This document shows positions 61,508-64,000 of a stretch of 64,000 nt of DNA, piece by piece (position 1 is the first letter of the stretch; each line of letters starts with the position of its first letter). The translations under genes and the position numbers were made by a program. The DNA comes from Acidobacteriota bacterium (GTDB lineage: Bacteria > Acidobacteriota > Blastocatellia > Pyrinomonadales > Pyrinomonadaceae). The stretch covers positions 248,001 through 312,000 of the forward strand of contig JADJWI010000001.1 in assembly GCA_016716435.1 (NCBI GenBank), written 5' to 3'. A model generated the notes under the pieces. The model was not told where the DNA came from. It saw only the letters and a program-made list of their open reading frames with translations, and ran no database searches.

Positions 61508-62426
61508 GCGAGTTCTCTCCTCCCTTTACGCGGTCGATGAAGATGTCGTTGAGGCTCGGTTCTGTTTTCTCAAACTTTGAGATCGAAACTCCGGCCGCGA
61601 CCATACGCTTGAGCAGATCCTGTGCATCGATCCCCTCGGCGAGATGAAGTTCCTGTTCATCGGCGTGTGTTACGACGCGTTCGATGGTCGAGCGGTCCTC
61701 GAGTATCGCCCCTGCACCCTCGCCGCGAAAGGCGATCAGATTTTGCCCGTAGCTTTCCTTTATCTCACGCAGACTGCCGAAGAGGACCTTCTTCGATTTA
61801 TCGATCAGCAAGATATCGCTGCAAAGCCGCTCGGCCGTTTCCATCAGATGCGTTGAAAAGATGATCGTCTTTTCGCCAGTGCGAAATTCGCTGATGACGT
61901 CGATCAGGAACTCGACGTTGACGGGGTCGAGCCCCGAGAAGGGCTCATCGAGGATGAGCAGATCGGGGTCGTGCAGCACGGTCGCGATAAACTGTATCTT
62001 TTGCTGCATTCCCTTTGAGAGGTCGGTCGTTTTCTTTTTCTTCCACTCAGTGAGCTGCATTCGCTCGAGCCAGAAGTCGATCCGCTTCTCGGACTCGCGG
62101 CCCGAAACGCCCTTTAACGCGGCGAAGTACTTGAGCTGATCGACGACCTTCATTTTCTTGTAAAGCCCGCGTTCCTCAGGCAGATAGCCGATGCGGCCTT
62201 GCGTTTCGGTCGTGACCTGCTCGCCAAAAAGGCTTATCCGGCCTTCGTCCGGGAACGTGATGCCGACGATCATTCGTATTGTCGTCGTCTTGCCCGCACC
62301 GTTTGGCCCGAGAAAGCCGAAAACACGCCCGGGCCGGACCTCAAAGCTGAGATCATCGACCGCAGTAAAGTCGCCGTAGCGCTTCGTAACGCCCTCGGCC
62401 CGTAATGTCGCTTGTTCTTGATTCAT
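61500..62426 (-). CDS. ABC transporter ATP-binding protein, NatA-like
   Basis: The 308-residue ATPase has Walker A GPNGAGKTT (residues 40-48), Q-loop region, signature LSKGMQQKIQF, Walker B LLILDEPFSGLDP and the H-loop FSTHLME. The C-terminal extra domain (GAGAILEDRSTIERVVTHAD) is typical of ABC-2 exporters. It energises the permease encoded next. The start ATG has no visible Shine-Dalgarno, and a TATAAT-like -10 lies only about 20 bases upstream, so the transcript may be nearly leaderless. Confidence 0.93.
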   Translation of the reverse strand: MNQEQATLRAEGVTKRYGDFTAVDDLSFEVRPGRVFGFLGPNGAGKTTTIRMIVGITFPDEGRISLFGEQVTTETQGRIGYLPEERGLYKKMKVVDQLKYFAALKGVSGRESEKRIDFWLERMQLTEWKKKKTTDLSKGMQQKIQFIATVLHDPDLLILDEPFSGLDPVNVEFLIDVISEFRTGEKTIIFSTHLMETAERLCSDILLIDKSKKVLFGSLREIKESYGQNLIAFRGEGAGAILEDRSTIERVVTHADEQELHLAEGIDAQDLLKRMVAAGVSISKFEKTEPSLNDIFIDRVKGGENSHG

Positions 62427-62445
62427 CTTTGTAATCGCTGAAATG

Positions 62446-62451
62446 ATTATA
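62446..62451 (-). promoter_or_regulatory. -10 element upstream of the ABC ATPase gene
   Basis: TATAAT on the minus strand lies 20 bases before the ATG. No clear -35 is seen. This would give a transcript starting about 13 bases before the start codon. Confidence 0.4.
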
Positions 62452-62541
62452 CTTGATTACGACGCGAAGGGCCGACCGGTTGCTAGAATCACTCCGGCCT
62501 CAAAGATTTAATATCTACGCAACGTGGATTGATCCAACTCT

Positions 62542-62751
62542 TTTGTGGACAGATGATTGGCAACGTGAAAGAAATCTTCCTTAACGTAGGGCAAATGTTG
62601 GCTCACGTGTGGGAAATGTTAGCCAACATGAGGAAACTTTTCGTCAGCGTGGGACAAATGTTCTGCAATATTGGTCAAATGTTCGCGAACGTGGGACGAA
62701 TCTTCGGCTACTTTTCAGAAATGTTTGGCAACACTTTTGAAATTATTCCGG
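62542..62751 (+). repeat. Degenerate 21-bp tandem repeat (about nine copies)
   Basis: Units of 21 bases follow the pattern TTCGCNAACGTGGGNCAAATG, for example 62626-62690 TTCGTCAGCGTGGGACAAATG and TTCTGCAATATTGGTCAAATG. Twenty-one is three times seven. The units are in one reading frame and encode heptads of the type FxNVGQM. The last copies are strongly diverged. Confidence 0.75.
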
Positions 62752-62861
62752 TCCCGGCGAGTTTGGCAACGGTGTTTGACCTTTCGAGCGTTTCGGCCGA
62801 CAATAACCAAGAATTTTCCACCACGCGCCTTACAGCAAACAATTTACCGGAGGTTAGTTAA
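62553..62861 (+). CDS. Putative heptad-repeat peptide overlapping the lipoprotein start
   Basis: From the ATG at 62553 a 102-residue frame reads MIGNVKEI, then heptads FLNVGQM, LAHVWEM, LANMRKL, FVSVGQM, FCNIGQM, FANVGRI, FGYFSEM and FGNTFEI, then a non-repeated tail. The stop TAA shares a base with the ATG of the next gene (TAATG), suggesting coupling. There is no clear ribosome site. The heptads are amphipathic with large hydrophobic residues at fixed positions. It may be a real small protein or a by-product of the repeat. Confidence 0.4.
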   Translation: MIGNVKEIFLNVGQMLAHVWEMLANMRKLFVSVGQMFCNIGQMFANVGRIFGYFSEMFGNTFEIIPVPASLATVFDLSSVSADNNQEFSTTRLTANNLPEVS

Positions 62862-63496
62862 TGAAATCATTGCTCGGATTTGGAATGTTATTTTTCGCGT
62901 TGTCTTTCTGCGGGCTCGGCGAACGGCTGCAATCGCTGCAGGGCGACGGCAACACGCCCGGCGGCACAACGCCGGCCACCGCCGATAAAAGCTCGGACGG
63001 CGACGTTGATACGGCCTCTTTGAACTCGGACCAGAAGGCGATCGCCGACGCGGCGACCGAAGTAAAATGGGAAGAGCAGAACATGTCTTGGCGGCTACCG
63101 GAAGGCTGGAACAAGATGGATGTCAGAAAAGAGAGCTTCAATTACGGCTCGCCCGCGGTCGGCTTTCTGATCGGGACGATATCGACTATGCCCGCCAGCT
63201 TCCCCGCAGAGATAAGTTTGAAAGCGCAGTACGACTCGGCACTTGAACAGCTAAAACAGGGCAAATACGAGACCGTCCGCTGGCTTGAGATCGATGGCAT
63301 TAAGGGCGTGGAATGGGTCGAAGCGATGCCCGAAGACAAGACCGGCCCGCGGCGGCACCAGTGGATAGCTTTCCGCAACTATCAGGGCCAGAATCAGCAG
63401 CTCAACATAATGGTCTCGACCAAAGGGAACGAGTTTGACCAAAAACGCGACACCTTCGCCGCCATTATGTACTCAATGAAGATCTCGAAGGGATAA
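62861..63496 (+). CDS. Probable lipoprotein of unknown function
   Basis: The 211-residue protein has a short signal (LLGFGMLFFALSFC) ending in LSFC, a good lipobox. The mature chain starts with a Gly/Thr/Asp-rich linker and then a PsbP-like or stress-type domain (SWRLPEGWNKMDVRKESFNY, AEISLKAQYDSALEQLKQGK, QQLNIMVSTKGNEFDQKRDT). GGAGG lies eight bases before the ATG. Function unknown. Confidence 0.75.
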   Translation: MKSLLGFGMLFFALSFCGLGERLQSLQGDGNTPGGTTPATADKSSDGDVDTASLNSDQKAIADAATEVKWEEQNMSWRLPEGWNKMDVRKESFNYGSPAVGFLIGTISTMPASFPAEISLKAQYDSALEQLKQGKYETVRWLEIDGIKGVEWVEAMPEDKTGPRRHQWIAFRNYQGQNQQLNIMVSTKGNEFDQKRDTFAAIMYSMKISKG

Positions 63497-63504
63497 GGAA
63501 AATA

Positions 63505-63642
63505 GTGAATTGTGAATTGTGAACGGTGAATTCGGAATTTGGAATCTGGAATTACCCCTCGTCACTCGCCACTCGTCACTGCGACGCGCCCTCCCTCACG
63601 GTCGGGCTACTGACACGGCGATTCACCATTCACCATTGACTA
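63505..63642. repeat. Composite heptad array downstream of the lipoprotein gene
   Basis: Units GTGAATT, GTGAATT, GTGAACG, GTGAATT, CGGAATT, TGGAATC and TGGAATT are followed by CTCGTCA, CTCGCCA and CTCGTCA, GC-rich filler, and then GATTCAC, CATTCAC and CATTGAC. Thus units of three of the families seen in the ribosomal operon occur together. It lies between two convergent genes. Confidence 0.8.
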
Positions 63643-64000
63643 TCCCTCGGTCGGCGCGTCGGCGTGGGGGACGAAGCATTTCCGGCAGCGGGCTTCGTAT
63701 TTATCGGCCGCACCGACCTCGACCCGGGCTTCGGATTCGACCGTCCGCTGTGAATAATTCGCCGTCGAGCCGCATTTGACGCAGATGGCGTGCGTCTTGG
63801 TGATGAACTCAGCCACGCAAAGAAGCTGCGGCATCGGCTCGAAGGGCTTGCCCGTGTAGTCCTGATCAAGCCCGGCGACGATCACCCGCTTCCCTTCCGC
63901 CGCGAGCCGATTGACCGCCTCGACGATCTCCATATCGAAGAACTGCCCTTCGTCGATCCCGACGACCTCGGTGTCGTGCTCGACCTGTGCGAGCAGCTCG
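63640..64000 (-). CDS. tdk: Thymidine kinase, C-terminal part (cut by the window edge)
   Basis: About 120 residues of the C-terminus are present. They contain EVVGIDEGQFFDMEIVEAVN and RVIVAGLDQDYTGKPFEPMP, the TK1 signatures, and the zinc site with C-V-K-C and C-R-K-C pairs around YSQRTV. The enzyme phosphorylates thymidine in the salvage pathway. The N-terminal ATP-binding part lies beyond the window. Confidence 0.93.
   Translation of the reverse strand, partial: ELLAQVEHDTEVVGIDEGQFFDMEIVEAVNRLAAEGKRVIVAGLDQDYTGKPFEPMPQLLCVAEFITKTHAICVKCGSTANYSQRTVESEARVEVGAADKYEARCRKCFVPHADAPTEG

Noticed and set aside
62671..62988. Alternative frame over the 21-bp repeat and lipoprotein gene
   Set aside because: It lacks repeat-consistent protein structure, has no ribosome site and overlaps a well-supported lipoprotein gene.

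Overview
This window looks like a chromosomal segment of a member of the Acidobacteriota, most likely a Blastocatellia/Pyrinomonadaceae-type organism. That placement is an inference. It rests on moderately GC-rich DNA, many secreted proteins with carboxypeptidase-regulatory-like domains, a TonB receptor of the same style, and orphan MacB/FtsX-type permeases. No rRNA, tRNA, CRISPR array, insertion sequence or prophage was seen.

Positions 1-23326, all on the minus strand, hold one very long translation operon. In transcription order it runs rpsL-rpsG-fusA-tuf-rpsJ-rplC-rplD-rplW-rplB-rpsS-rplV-rpsC-rplP-rpmC-rpsQ-rplN-rplX-rplE-rpsN-rpsH-rplF-rplR-rpsE-rpmD-rplO-secY-adk-map-rpmJ-rpsM-rpsK-rpsD-rpoA-rplQ-accB-accC (cut by the window edge). 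A sigma70-type promoter (TTGACA-17-TACTAT) at 23298-23326 precedes a structured leader of about 365 nt. infA is absent from its usual place. accB-accC are appended at the end. S17 and L22 carry long Ala/Glu-rich extensions, and rpsJ (S10) has a one-base frameshift near its 3' end.

The most striking DNA feature is in the spacers of this operon. Many are filled with short tandem repeats of period 7 (twice period 8). Most have a left array, a short loop and a right array that is the reverse complement of the left, so the RNA could fold into a hairpin able to pair in several registers. Different spacers use different heptamer families. One further composite copy lies at 63505-63642, outside the operon.

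Positions 23498-34943 hold secreted carboxypeptidase-regulatory-like proteins, sucD, two tandem FtsX/MacB-type permeases without an ATPase, a SnoaL-like protein with a beta-CASP metallo-hydrolase, a GGDEF protein with a GSDEF motif, and two paralogous Asn-rich lipoprotein candidates with near-identical promoters. Positions 35024-44245 carry a YyaL-like thioredoxin-domain protein, YraN, an S9 peptidase, a TonB-dependent receptor next to a ChaN-like protein, and a small protein with an HEILH motif. Positions 44317-54535 are dominated by two giant secreted proteins that share a C-terminal module with a third protein at 26919.

Positions 54842-57553 form a compact candidate envelope-stress locus. 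A NtrC-family sigma54 activator lies between two tiny membrane-protein genes, each preceded by a sigma54 (-24/-12) promoter match, with a GlsB/YeaQ-like gene nearby. A soluble hybrid histidine kinase follows. The end of the window holds an ABC-2 exporter with a CYTH protein, a 21-bp tandem repeat that encodes peptide heptads ahead of a lipoprotein gene, and the 3' part of a thymidine kinase gene.
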